The notes beneath the pieces were generated by a model, which saw only the letters and a list, made by a program, of their open reading frames with translations, made no database searches and was not told where the DNA came from. From the NCBI RefSeq assembly GCF_900637185.1, contig NZ_LR134352.1:6314001-6378000 (forward strand): a stretch of 64,000 nt of DNA, given 5' to 3'. Position 1 is the stretch's first letter. Each line of letters starts with the position of its first letter. Below are positions 16,613 through 27,481 of this stretch, in pieces. Source of the DNA: Nocardia asteroides. Its GTDB lineage: Bacteria; Actinomycetota; Actinomycetes; Mycobacteriales; Mycobacteriaceae. The translations under genes were made by a program, and so were the position numbers.

Positions 16613-16633
16613 GCATGCAATAGTACATGCATG
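16610..16633 (-). promoter_or_regulatory. vapBC promoter with twin CATGCATG operators
   Basis: Two identical 8-bp palindromes CATGCATG at 16610-16617 and 16626-16633 have centres 16 bp apart. Between them, reading leftward, lies TACTAT (16625-16620), a good -10 element whose start point falls just before the vapB ATG. A TTGCCC at 16650-16645 is a weak -35. This is the expected layout for an autoregulated ribbon-helix-helix operator. Confidence 0.7.
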
Positions 16634-16653
16634 GTCGAAGTGCCGGGCAACGA

Positions 16654-16686
16654 CCGAGGCCCCCGCACTGTGTGCGGGGGCCTCGG
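16654..16686 (-). terminator. secA terminator hairpin
   Basis: A perfect 15-bp stem (16654-16668 with 16672-16686) around a 3-base loop lies 11 bp after the secA stop and before vapB, isolating the two transcripts. Confidence 0.82.
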
Positions 16687-16697
16687 TGGGAGTCGGG

Positions 16698-19448
<2,751 letters not shown>

Positions 19449-19610
19449 GCGACCTTCACCAATCCGTAGCAACCTCGTCAGTGTCAGCGCAGGCACGGGT
19501 CTCGTCAGTCCTCTGGTCGGAGTGTGTTCGGCTAGTGAGCCACGGTGTTATGGGCCATCGTAGTCCGCAGCCCACCGTACCCGGCCGGGAGTACCCGTGC
19601 CCGGCGTACC

Positions 19611-19646
19611 GGCCGATGCCATCGGCCCAGGTCACAACGGCCGATG
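19611..19646. repeat. GGCCGATG palindrome and extra half-site in the secA/acyltransferase intergenic region
   Basis: GGCCGATG (19611-19618), a single C and CATCGGCC (19620-19627) form a perfect 17-bp palindrome. A further GGCCGATG follows at 19639-19646. The site lies between divergent genes in a 295-bp gap and could be a regulator site for either. The rest of the gap holds the secA leader and the CCTACG operator listed separately. Confidence 0.4.
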
Positions 19647-19673
19647 AGGCTCCTTGCCCGGCACCGCGATTCA

Positions 19674-19689
19674 CCTACGTTGACGTAGG
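19674..19689. promoter_or_regulatory. Palindromic operator upstream of the WS/DGAT-like gene
   Basis: CCTACGT, TG, ACGTAGG is a perfect inverted repeat with a 2-base centre. It contains the core CCTACG-N4-CGTA that also occurs upstream of the reductase gene (21746) and the second desaturase gene (24609). A TAGGAT at 19686-19691 could be the -10 it covers. Confidence 0.6.
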
Positions 19690-19743
19690 ATGAGGCACGT
19701 GCCCGATCTGCGCGGTGCGGCACCGGAAGGAGTATCGGAGCGC

Positions 19744-21153
19744 GTGATCACGAGATTGACGCCGCAGGACGCGTCGTTCTACCGGCTCGAGTCGAGCAGC
19801 AACCCGATTCACATCGGCTCTCTCGCGATCCTCCAGAACACCGCGACCGGCGCCACGGGCCAGGTTCTCGACTACGAGGGCCTGATCGACCTGGTCGAAT
19901 CCCGGTTGCCGCTGGTCCCCCGCTATCGCCGCAAGGTCCGCGAGATCCCGCTCGCCCTCGGCAGGCCGGTGTGGGTGGAGGACAGCCGCTTCGACATCAC
20001 CTATCACATCCGCCGCTCCGCGCTGCCGGGTCCGGGCAGCGACGAACAGCTCTACGACCTGGTCGCCCGGCTGGCCTCGCGGCCGCTGGACCAGGCCAGG
20101 CCGCTGTGGGAGATGTACCTGATCGAGGGACTGGCCGACGGGCGCAGCGCGGTGTTCACCAAGTCGCACTCGGCGCTCGTCGACGGCGACACCGCGCTCG
20201 AGATCGGGCACGTGATCCTCGACAACACCCCGCTGCCCCGAGATCTGGCCGACGACGCCTGGCGCGCGCCCCGCGAGCCCACCGACGTCGAGCTGCTGGC
20301 CGGCGCGCTCTCGCAGCTGGCCGCGCAGCCGCGCGAGGCCTACGAGGTGGCCCGCGACGCGGGCTCCAACGCGTTCGGGCTGGTCCGCGGCACTCGGATG
20401 GCGGTGAAGGCGGCGGCCGACGCGGTCCGCGCCGCGACCTCAGGCGTGGCCGACAGCCCGCTCAACGCCAGGACCTCGCGCAGCCGCCGCTTCGACGTGG
20501 TGCGCACCGACCTCGAGGACTATCGCACCATCCGGCGGCACTTCGACTGCTCGATCAACGACACCGTGCTCGCGGTGGTCACCGGGGCGCTGCGCAACTG
20601 GCTGCTCTCGCGCAACGAGGCACTGGTCGAGTCGACGAACCTGCGCGCGGTGGTGCCGATGTCGGTCTACGTCGACGGCGACGACCAGCTCACCCCGGCC
20701 AGCGAGGTGTCCTCGTTCCTCATCGATCTGCCGGTGGGCGAACCGAATCCGGTGATGCGGCTGTCGCACATCTCGCACGCCACCGAGGCCGCCGGCAGGC
20801 AGCGTCGCGGCGTGCGCGCCCGCACCCTGGTCCACCTGGCCGGTTTCGCGCCCGCCAGCCTGCACGCGATGAGCGTGCGCGCGGCGAGTACCTTCGCCGA
20901 CAACACGTTCAATCTGGTGATCACCAACGCGCCGGGTCCACAGACCGCGATGTACATCGGCGGAGCGCGCATGCTGGAGATGTATCCGGTATCGCCGCTG
21001 CTGCGCAATCAGACGTTGAGCTTCGGGCTCACCTCGTACGACGGTCAGGTCTTCTACGGACTCAACGCCGACCGCGACGCCATGGCCGACATCGACGTCC
21101 TGGCGGCGTCGGTGCACGAATCGATGGAGGAGTTGCTCGGTGCCTGTATCTGA
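19744..21153 (+). CDS. Wax ester synthase/diacylglycerol acyltransferase-like protein with altered active site
   Basis: WS/DGAT-family protein, 469 aa, normally using acyl-CoA to make triacylglycerol or wax esters at the membrane. The N-terminal LTPQDASFYRLES, PLWEMYLIEGL, the NDTVLAVVTGALRNWL block and the C-terminal FNLVITNAPGP all match the family. The catalytic HHxxxDG motif reads HSALVDG (H142-G148): the second, catalytic histidine is serine. The GTG at 19744 has a strong GGAAGGAG 9 bp upstream; earlier GTG (19699) and ATG (19690) codons are alternatives. It corresponds in position to M. tuberculosis tgs3 and overlaps the next gene by 14 bp. Confidence 0.85.
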   Translation: MITRLTPQDASFYRLESSSNPIHIGSLAILQNTATGATGQVLDYEGLIDLVESRLPLVPRYRRKVREIPLALGRPVWVEDSRFDITYHIRRSALPGPGSDEQLYDLVARLASRPLDQARPLWEMYLIEGLADGRSAVFTKSHSALVDGDTALEIGHVILDNTPLPRDLADDAWRAPREPTDVELLAGALSQLAAQPREAYEVARDAGSNAFGLVRGTRMAVKAAADAVRAATSGVADSPLNARTSRSRRFDVVRTDLEDYRTIRRHFDCSINDTVLAVVTGALRNWLLSRNEALVESTNLRAVVPMSVYVDGDDQLTPASEVSSFLIDLPVGEPNPVMRLSHISHATEAAGRQRRGVRARTLVHLAGFAPASLHAMSVRAASTFADNTFNLVITNAPGPQTAMYIGGARMLEMYPVSPLLRNQTLSFGLTSYDGQVFYGLNADRDAMADIDVLAASVHESMEELLGACI

Positions 21154-21706
21154 CAACGGCAAGCTGCGCGTCTACATCCCGGCGACGATCCCGATGCTGC
21201 GCAGGCTCGTCGACGAGCGGGAGGTGTTTCCGCTCGGCGCGACCGCCTTCGCGGTCACGCCCGCGCTGCGCGAGGCCTACGCCGCCGGCGACGACGACGA
21301 ACTCGCCGAGGTGGCGATGCAGGAGGCGGCCAGGGCGTCGCTGCGGCTACTGGCCGCCGACCGCGACGGGCTCGACGACGACGCCCCCGCCGCGGACACG
21401 GACGCGACGCCGGGCAGCCCGGTCTACCGGCGCGCGGTGATCGCCGCCGACGTCACCGGCGCCAAGCTGCGGCCCGATCTCGACGACGCCGTGGTGAAGC
21501 TGGCCGGGCCGATCACCTACGACCAGGTGGCCTCGGTGCATGTCGACCTGGCCGAGGCCGAGCCGCAGGTCGCCAAGGCCGTCGACGTGATCGACGCCGC
21601 CGATCTGGGCGATACCGACGCCGAGTTCGTCCTCGGTGACGCCGAGGACCACCAGCTCGCCTGGTACGCCACCCAGGAACTCCCGTTCCTGCTCGACCTG
21701 CTCTGA
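21140..21706 (+). CDS. Conserved DUF6912-like protein (Rv3231c-type)
   Basis: 188 aa, function unknown. The start GTG overlaps the end of the acyltransferase gene by 14 bp. The N-terminus LRVYIPATIPMLRRLV and the recurring short acidic helices are typical of the conserved actinobacterial family found beside the tgs3/desA3 genes. The sequence is strongly acidic, has no membrane span or signal peptide, and shows no enzyme motif. Conserved placement suggests a helper role in the same lipid pathway. Confidence 0.8.
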   Translation: MPVSDNGKLRVYIPATIPMLRRLVDEREVFPLGATAFAVTPALREAYAAGDDDELAEVAMQEAARASLRLLAADRDGLDDDAPAADTDATPGSPVYRRAVIAADVTGAKLRPDLDDAVVKLAGPITYDQVASVHVDLAEAEPQVAKAVDVIDAADLGDTDAEFVLGDAEDHQLAWYATQELPFLLDLL

Positions 21707-21745
21707 CCGATCCCGGCATCGCGGGCAATCCGCCCCCTGCCAGAA

Positions 21746-21765
21746 AACCTACGATGCCGTAACCT
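21746..21765 (+). promoter_or_regulatory. Operator-like element upstream of the reductase gene
   Basis: AACCTACG, ATGC, CGTAACCT. Both 8-base halves are identical to those of the element at 24609-24628 before the second desaturase gene; only the four central bases differ. The TAACCT part could be a -10 about 60 bp before the ATG. Confidence 0.6.
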
Positions 21766-21823
21766 GGCTGCGAGCGAGGCACCGCACGCCTGCTCGGATG
21801 CACACAGGGAGACAACGGCAAGC

Positions 21824-22954
21824 ATGGTCATGAACAAGTTCCGGGAATGGCTGGAAGCACCGGCCGCGCAGGTCGCCGATCGCGGCGGCAAGCTCAACGT
21901 GCTGCGCGGCGCGGTGGCCCGGGTGACCACGCCACTGCTGCCCGACGACTACCTGCACCTGGCCAACCCGCTGTGGTCGGCGCGGGAGCTGCGCGGGCGG
22001 ATCGTCGAGGTGCGGAAGGAGACCGCCGACTCGGCCACCCTGGTGATCAAGCCGGGCTGGGGTTTCGACTTCAAGTACAAGCCGGGCCAGTACATCGGCA
22101 TCGGCATCCTGATCGACGGCCGCTGGAACTGGCGCTCGTACTCGCTGACCTGTCCGCCGGACTGGACCGGCGAGGGCGGCAAGCGGCTCATTTCCATCGC
22201 GGTGAAGGCGATGCCGGAGGGCAAGCTGTCCAGCCACCTCGTCAACGGGGTCGCCGCGGGCACCATCGTCCGGCTGGCCGCGCCGCAGGGCGGGTTCGTG
22301 CTGCCGGAGCCGCCGCCGGCCAAGGTGCTGTTCCTCACCGCGGGCAGCGGCATCACCCCGGTGATGTCGATGCTGCGCACGCTGGACCGGCGCGACGGTG
22401 TCACCGACGTGGTGCACGTGCACTCCGCGCCCACAGACGCCGACGTGATGTTCGGCGCCGAGCTGCGCGCCCTGCACGACAAGCACCCCAGCTTCGTCTC
22501 CCACCTGCAGCTGACCGACGCGCAGGGCCTGTTCTCGCTGGCCAGCCTGGACGAGCTCTACCCCGACTGGCGCGAGCGCGAGACCTGGGCGTGCGGTCCG
22601 GCACCGATGCTCGACGCGATCGAGCACCACTGGAAGGCCGCCGGGATCCCCGACAAGCTGCACGTGGAGCGCTTCGAGGTGGAGCGTTCGGCGATCGGCG
22701 AGGGCGGCACCGTGACCTTCGGCACCACCGGTCGCACCGTCGCCGCCGACGGCGCGACCAGCCTGCTCGAGGCGGGCGAGTCGGTGGGCGTGCAATTGCC
22801 GTTCGGCTGCCGCATGGGCATCTGCCAGACCTGCGTGGTCACGCTGTCGGCCGGACACGCCCGCGATCTGCGCAACGGTGACGAACGCCAGCCCGGCGAC
22901 AAGGTGCAGACCTGCATCTCGGCCGCCGCGGGCGACTGCACACTCGACATCTGA
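21824..22954 (+). CDS. Ferredoxin-NADPH reductase-type flavoprotein with 2Fe-2S domain, desaturase electron donor
   Basis: 376-aa electron-transfer protein. An FAD-binding domain (RSYSLTCPP near residue 106), an NAD(P)-binding domain ([16 protein letters not shown] near 175) and a C-terminal plant-type 2Fe-2S ferredoxin domain are in order; the last has ligands in CRMGICQTC and a later VQTCIS. This is the layout of Rv3230c, which as I remember passes electrons from NADPH to the acyl-CoA desaturase DesA3. The two desaturase genes directly downstream fit. A GGGAGA RBS precedes the ATG; ATG 21830 is an alternative. Confidence 0.9.
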   Translation: MVMNKFREWLEAPAAQVADRGGKLNVLRGAVARVTTPLLPDDYLHLANPLWSARELRGRIVEVRKETADSATLVIKPGWGFDFKYKPGQYIGIGILIDGRWNWRSYSLTCPPDWTGEGGKRLISIAVKAMPEGKLSSHLVNGVAAGTIVRLAAPQGGFVLPEPPPAKVLFLTAGSGITPVMSMLRTLDRRDGVTDVVHVHSAPTDADVMFGAELRALHDKHPSFVSHLQLTDAQGLFSLASLDELYPDWRERETWACGPAPMLDAIEHHWKAAGIPDKLHVERFEVERSAIGEGGTVTFGTTGRTVAADGATSLLEAGESVGVQLPFGCRMGICQTCVVTLSAGHARDLRNGDERQPGDKVQTCISAAAGDCTLDI

Positions 22955-22997
22955 GGATCCCGCCGCCGCGGGACAGCGGGTACCCTCGGAGTCATGC

Positions 22998-23099
22998 GTC
23001 GGCCATATGACTGGCCGACAGCGGCTGGTCCCGGCCCACCTCGTGCCGACCGGCGCGTCAGGGCCGAGAACAGCGGCGCAGCCGCTCCGTTCTCGGCCC
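22998..23099 (+). promoter_or_regulatory. Two hairpins in the leader of the first desaturase gene
   Basis: GTCGGCCA and TGGCCGAC (22998-23019) form an 8-bp stem around TATGAC. A second, stronger hairpin spans 23061-23099: GGGCCGAGAAC pairs with GTTCTCGGCCC, and inside it AGCGGC pairs with GCCGCT. No T-run follows, so a simple terminator is less likely than an RNA or protein-bound control element. No gene is seen in this 191-bp gap. Confidence 0.5.
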
Positions 23100-23145
23100 G
23101 TTCACTGCTGAACCGGCCAGCCGCCAACCGACAGAGAGGACCCCG

Positions 23146-24546
23146 GTGGCCATCACCGATATCCAGGCCTTCGCCCATCTCACGGCCGCCGACATCGAGA
23201 CACTGGGGAAAGAGCTCGATTCGATTCGCCGTGACGTGGAGACTTCGCGTGGCGAACGCGACGCGAAGTACATCCGGCGCACCATCGCCGCCCAGCGCGC
23301 CCTCGAGGTCGCGGGCCGCGCGGTGCTGTTCGGCAGCCGCAACCGCTGGGCCTGGCTCGGCGGCACGGCGCTGCTGTCGGTGGCCAAGATCATCGAGAAC
23401 ATGGAGCTCGGGCACAACGTCAGCCACGGGCAGTGGGACTGGATGAACGATCCGGAGATCCACTCCACCAGCTGGGAGTGGGACATGACCGGGACCTCGG
23501 CGCAGTGGCGCCGGGCGCACAACTACTCCCATCACACCTACACCAACGTCCTGGGCAAGGACGAGGACCTGGGCTTCGGCATCCTGCGGATGACCCGCGA
23601 CGAGGCTTGGCACCCCAAGCACCTGGTGCAGCCGGCGGCGAACCTGTTGCTGGCCGCCACTTTCGAGTGGGGCATCGCGCTGCACGACCTCGGTATCGAG
23701 AAGGAGCTGGCCGGGATCCCCGCCAAGCAGGTGTTCTCGGAGCCGAACAAGGAGTTCGCGCGCAAGGCCGGTCGTCAGGTGGTCAAGGACTTCGTGCTGT
23801 ACCCGGCGCTCACCGGCCCCGCCTGGAAGTCCACGCTGAAGGCGAACACCACCGCCAACCTGGTGCGCAACCTGTGGGCCTACGCGGTGATCTTCTGCGG
23901 TCACTTCCCCGACGGCGCCGAGAAGTTCACGATCGAGCAGCTCGACGGCGAGACCCAGGGCGAGTGGTACCTGCGCCAGATGCTGGGCAGCGCCAACTTC
24001 AAGGCCGGTCCGGTGATGGCCTTCATGAGCGGCAATCTCTGCTACCAGATCGAGCACCACTTGTTCCCCGACCTGCCGAGCAACCGGTACCCCGAGGTCG
24101 CGGTACGCGTGCGCGAGCTGTGCGACAAGTACGACCTGCCGTACACCACCGGCTCGCTGGGCAAGCAGTACCTGCTGGCGTTCCGGACCATCCACAAGCT
24201 GGCCCTGCCGGACCGTTTCCTCAAGCGGACCGCCGACGATGCGCCGGAGACGTCCTCGGAGCGCAAGTTCACCGGCATCTCGCTGCCGGAGGCGCTGCGG
24301 GTGGACCCCGAGACCGGTAAGCGCTTCGGCCTGCGCTCGGCGCTGCACGACGCGAAGGTGACGCTCGAGATCAAGGCCAGGCACGAGAAGGAGGTGCTGC
24401 GCGAGGCCAAGGCGACGCTGAAGGCGCGCGCCCGGCAGGAGAAGCTGGCGCTGCGCGAGGCCAAGCGCGCGCTCGCCGAGCGGGCCAAGCAGGAACGCGG
24501 CGTGCTGCGCGACCGGGCGGCCCGACGGATGGCCCGACACGCCTGA
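23146..24546 (+). CDS. desA3: Fatty acyl-CoA desaturase (DesA3-like) with basic C-terminal helix
   Basis: Membrane di-iron desaturase, 466 aa, expected to introduce a cis double bond into stearoyl-CoA. Three histidine boxes are intact: GHNVSHG (H90, H94), HNYSHH (H125, H129, H130) and QIEHH (about 302-306). Four hydrophobic segments flank them. The GTG at 23146 follows an AGAGAGGA RBS. Unlike its 414-aa neighbour it carries a 60-residue C-terminal tail (about 403-466) of repeated EAK/ARQEK units, predicted to be a long charged helix. It receives electrons from the reductase encoded just upstream. Confidence 0.9.
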   Translation: MAITDIQAFAHLTAADIETLGKELDSIRRDVETSRGERDAKYIRRTIAAQRALEVAGRAVLFGSRNRWAWLGGTALLSVAKIIENMELGHNVSHGQWDWMNDPEIHSTSWEWDMTGTSAQWRRAHNYSHHTYTNVLGKDEDLGFGILRMTRDEAWHPKHLVQPAANLLLAATFEWGIALHDLGIEKELAGIPAKQVFSEPNKEFARKAGRQVVKDFVLYPALTGPAWKSTLKANTTANLVRNLWAYAVIFCGHFPDGAEKFTIEQLDGETQGEWYLRQMLGSANFKAGPVMAFMSGNLCYQIEHHLFPDLPSNRYPEVAVRVRELCDKYDLPYTTGSLGKQYLLAFRTIHKLALPDRFLKRTADDAPETSSERKFTGISLPEALRVDPETGKRFGLRSALHDAKVTLEIKARHEKEVLREAKATLKARARQEKLALREAKRALAERAKQERGVLRDRAARRMARHA

Positions 24547-24608
24547 GATAACATCTCGATTTCGATTTCGCAATAGGACGTTTCACACATTCAGGGCGCG
24601 AAATCGCC

Positions 24609-24638
24609 AACCTACGCTCTCGTAACCTACGGTAGTGT
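24609..24638 (+). promoter_or_regulatory. Operator and promoter of the second desaturase gene (leaderless)
   Basis: AACCTACG, CTCT, CGTAACCT (24609-24628) is followed by ACGGTAG and a TAGTGT -10 candidate at 24633-24638, whose start point would be the A of the ATG at 24646. The shared element therefore covers the -35 to -10 region, where a bound repressor would block polymerase. The rest of the 99-bp gap holds only a short TCGATT direct repeat. Confidence 0.6.
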
Positions 24639-24645
24639 AACCGGC

Positions 24646-25890
24646 ATGGCGATCTCGGATGTCAAGGAATACGCGCACCTCACCGCCGCGGATGTCGAAG
24701 CTCTCGGTGCTGAGTTCGACGCGATCCGCCGCGAAATCGAATCTTCGCGGGGGGCCGCCGACGCGCGCTATATCCGCAACGTCATCCGCCTACAGCGAGC
24801 GCTGGAGATCAGTGGACGGACCGTCCTGTTCGCCAGCTTCCTGCCCCCGGCCTGGCTGGCCGGCGTCGCCCTGCTCGGCACCGCCAAGATCATCGAGAAC
24901 ATGGAGATCGGGCACAACGTCATGCACGGGCAGTGGGACTGGATGAACGATCCGGAAGTCCACTCCACCTCGTGGGAATGGGACAACGCGGGCCCGTCGG
25001 CGCACTGGAAGATCACCCACAACTTCCTGCACCACAAGTACACCAACGTGCTCGGCATGGACGACGACATCGGCTACGGCCTGCTGCGCGTCACCCGCGA
25101 CCAGCGCTGGATGCCGTTCTACCTGGGCAACCCGGTCTACAACCTGCTGCTGCAGATGCTGTTCGAGTACGGCGTCGCCATCCAGCACCTGGAGCTGGGC
25201 AAGGTCGCCAAGAAGAAGTGGAGCAAGGACTCCCCGGAGTGGAAGCAGTTCGACGCCGACCGCAAGTTGGTGCTCAAGAAGATCGGTAAGCAGGCCGCCA
25301 AGGACTACCTGATCTTCCCGCTGCTCACCGGCCCGTCGTTCTTCTCCACCCTCACCGCCAACCTGGCCGCCAACGTGGTGCGCAATGTGTGGACCAACGC
25401 GGTCATCTTCTGCGGGCACTTCCCCGACGGCGCCGAGAAGTTCACCAAAGCCGACATCGAGAACGAGACGCAGGGCGAGTGGTACCTGCGCCAGATGCTG
25501 GGCAGCGCCAACATCAGCGGCGGCAAGGTCATGCACTTCATGACCGGCAACCTGAGCCACCAGATCGAGCACCACCTGTTCCCGGACCTGCCGAGCAACC
25601 ACTACGCCGACATCGCGGTGCGGGTGCGCGAGCTGGCCGAGAAGTACGACCTGCCCTACACCACGGGCTCGCTGCCGGTGCAGTACTTCAAGTCCTGGCG
25701 CACGATCCTCAAGCTGTCGCTGCCCAACAAGTACCTGCGCCACACCTCCGACGACGCGCCGGAGACCAAGTCGGAGCGGTTCTTCGGCGGCAACGCAGTC
25801 CCCACCGTCGACCCGGTGACCGGCCGTCGCCGTGGCCTGCGCACCGCGCTGGCCGCCGGTCGCAAGCTGGCCCGCCGCTCGGCGGCCTGA
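24646..25890 (+). CDS. Fatty acyl-CoA desaturase, second copy
   Basis: 414-aa paralogue of the preceding desaturase (nearly identical N-terminal plan, for example HLTAADVEALGAEFD and KIIENMEIGHN). The histidine boxes are GHNVMHG, HNFLHH and QIEHH. It has an extra lysine-rich loop (KVAKKKWSKDSPEWK, about 189-205) and a short basic C-terminus, without the long helix of its neighbour. It has its own promoter, apparently leaderless, with the shared CCTACG-N4-CGTA element. The pair may differ in chain length, position or induction. Confidence 0.9.
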   Translation: MAISDVKEYAHLTAADVEALGAEFDAIRREIESSRGAADARYIRNVIRLQRALEISGRTVLFASFLPPAWLAGVALLGTAKIIENMEIGHNVMHGQWDWMNDPEVHSTSWEWDNAGPSAHWKITHNFLHHKYTNVLGMDDDIGYGLLRVTRDQRWMPFYLGNPVYNLLLQMLFEYGVAIQHLELGKVAKKKWSKDSPEWKQFDADRKLVLKKIGKQAAKDYLIFPLLTGPSFFSTLTANLAANVVRNVWTNAVIFCGHFPDGAEKFTKADIENETQGEWYLRQMLGSANISGGKVMHFMTGNLSHQIEHHLFPDLPSNHYADIAVRVRELAEKYDLPYTTGSLPVQYFKSWRTILKLSLPNKYLRHTSDDAPETKSERFFGGNAVPTVDPVTGRRRGLRTALAAGRKLARRSAA

Positions 25891-25912
25891 CGGTCCTGGT
25901 TGACTGGTCGGC

Positions 25913-26548
25913 GTGTGTGCCGACCAGTTGAGCGTCTACGACGCGATCCGCCTGCGCCGTGACGTGCGCGCCGAGTTCACCGGCGAGCTCGTCGGCGACG
26001 AGACCCTCTGGCGGATCCTCGACGCCGCCCATCGCGCGCCCAGCGTCGGCAACTCCCAGCCGTGGGACTTCGTCGTGGTCCGCCAGGCCGACACCCTGCG
26101 CCGCTTCGCCGAGCACGTCGCGGACAAGCGCACCGAGTTCCGCGACGCGCTGCCCGCCGACCGGGCCGAGACCTTCGAGCCGATCAAGATCGACGGCATC
26201 GTCGAGAGCGGCACCGGCATCGTGGTCACCCACGACGACCGCCGCGGCGGACCCCAGATCCTGGGCCGTGCGACCGTGCCGGAGACCGGCGTGTACTCGA
26301 CCGTGCTGGCGATCCAGAACCTCTGGCTGGCCGCCACCGCCGAACAGGTCGGCGTCGGCTGGGTGTCGTTCTACGATCCGGAATTCCTGCGCGCGCTGAT
26401 CGATCTGCCCGCCGGGATCAAGCCGGTGGCCTGGCTGTGCGTGGGGCCGGTACGCGAGTTCCAGCAGGTCCCCGACCTGGAACGGTTCGGCTGGCGGACC
26501 GGCCGGGCCCTGGCCGAGGCCGTGCATCACGAAACCTTCGGTGGCTGA
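25913..26548 (+). CDS. bluB: BluB-like flavin-destructase/nitroreductase (5,6-dimethylbenzimidazole synthase family)
   Basis: 211-aa nitroreductase-fold protein. The RRDVRAEF start, AHRAPSVGNSQPWDFVVV and VGVGWVSFYDPEFLRAL segments match BluB, which breaks down reduced FMN to make the lower ligand of vitamin B12. The GTG at 25913 gives full family length but has no RBS; nearby GTG and TTG codons are possible. It follows the desaturase by 22 bp. No cobalamin riboswitch or other B12 gene is near, so another nitroreductase activity is possible. Confidence 0.78.
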   Translation: MCADQLSVYDAIRLRRDVRAEFTGELVGDETLWRILDAAHRAPSVGNSQPWDFVVVRQADTLRRFAEHVADKRTEFRDALPADRAETFEPIKIDGIVESGTGIVVTHDDRRGGPQILGRATVPETGVYSTVLAIQNLWLAATAEQVGVGWVSFYDPEFLRALIDLPAGIKPVAWLCVGPVREFQQVPDLERFGWRTGRALAEAVHHETFGG

Positions 26549-26551
26549 ACG

Positions 26552-26588
26552 CGATCCGGGCACCCGCTGGAAGCGGATGCCCGGATCG
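26552..26588. terminator. Bidirectional terminator hairpin
   Basis: CGATCCGGGCA pairs with TGCCCGGATCG, and inside it CCGCT pairs with AGCGG around GGA. It separates the convergent BluB-like and HPF genes. Confidence 0.8.
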
Positions 26589-26599
26589 GTGGTGCCGGA

Positions 26600-27298
26600 T
26601 CAGGCCAGTCGGATCAGGCCGTAGTCGAAGGCGTGTCTGCGGTAGACGACCGAGGGACGGTCGGTCTCGCGGTCGTGGAACAGGAAGAAGTCGTGTCCGA
26701 CCAGTTCCATCTGGTACAGCGCGTCGTCCACCGACATCGGTGTCGCGGTGTGCACCTTGGTGCGCACGATGTGGCCGGGGCCCTCGTTCAGCTCGGGCTC
26801 TTCGGCGTGCGCGTGCGCCGCGGCGCCGTTCGGCGCGGCGAACAGGGAATCATCCACCAGTGTCGCGGTGGCCTGCGCGACCGAGACCGGCGTCTTGTCG
26901 CCGTAGTGCACGACGCGCCGCTTGTCCTTGGTCCGGCGCAGTCGGCTCTCGATCTTCTGGGTGGCCGATTCGAGGGCGGCGTAGAAGCTGTCGGCGCAGG
27001 CTTCCGCGCGCACGATCGGTCCGCGCCCCCGTGCGGTGATCTCCACCCGCTGGCAGGCCTTGCGTTGACGACGGTTGCGTTCGTGGAACAGTTCCACATC
27101 GAAGAGGAATATCGACGGATCGAAGCGCTCGAGCCGAGCCAGCTTCTCCGAGACATGGATTCGATAGTGGTCGGGGACTTCGACATTCCGACCGGAGACC
27201 ACCACTTCGGCGTGCGGGTTCTCGGTCGAGTCGGCGGCGCTTTCGCCCTGCGCCGTAGGGTCAGCATCTCGCACTGATGCCCGTGAAGAAGTCGTCAC
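26600..27298 (-). CDS. hpf: Ribosome hibernation promoting factor, long form
   Basis: 232 aa, binds the decoding region of stalled ribosomes and promotes 100S dimers in stationary phase. The N-terminal domain (VVVSGRNVEVPDHYRIHVSEKL) is the YfiA/RaiA fold and the C-terminal domain (VVYRRHAFDYGLIRL) is the dimerisation tail of the long form. The GTG at 27298 has an excellent GGGAGGT Shine-Dalgarno 4-10 bases upstream and gives the expected length; a longer reading to 27466 has no RBS. Equivalent to Rv3241c next to secA1. Confidence 0.92.
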   Translation of the reverse strand: MTTSSRASVRDADPTAQGESAADSTENPHAEVVVSGRNVEVPDHYRIHVSEKLARLERFDPSIFLFDVELFHERNRRQRKACQRVEITARGRGPIVRAEACADSFYAALESATQKIESRLRRTKDKRRVVHYGDKTPVSVAQATATLVDDSLFAAPNGAAAHAHAEEPELNEGPGHIVRTKVHTATPMSVDDALYQMELVGHDFFLFHDRETDRPSVVYRRHAFDYGLIRLA

Positions 27299-27481
27299 GC
27301 GTACCTCCCGGATATGGCCGCACACGATGAAGCGAATGCGGCGGGATTGAGCTGTGCCGATCGGGATTCGCTCGGCACCAGATGTCCGCGGCGCCACCTC
27401 CCAAACTCGTCGTTCGGTGTGTGATCGCGACGCTAGTCCGCCATGGGCAAGTCCGCCACTGTTCACGCAAATTTCGCGGAG

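Noticed and set aside
25891..25912. Cobalamin riboswitch expected before a BluB gene
   Set aside because: The gap is only 22 bp and contains no B12-box.
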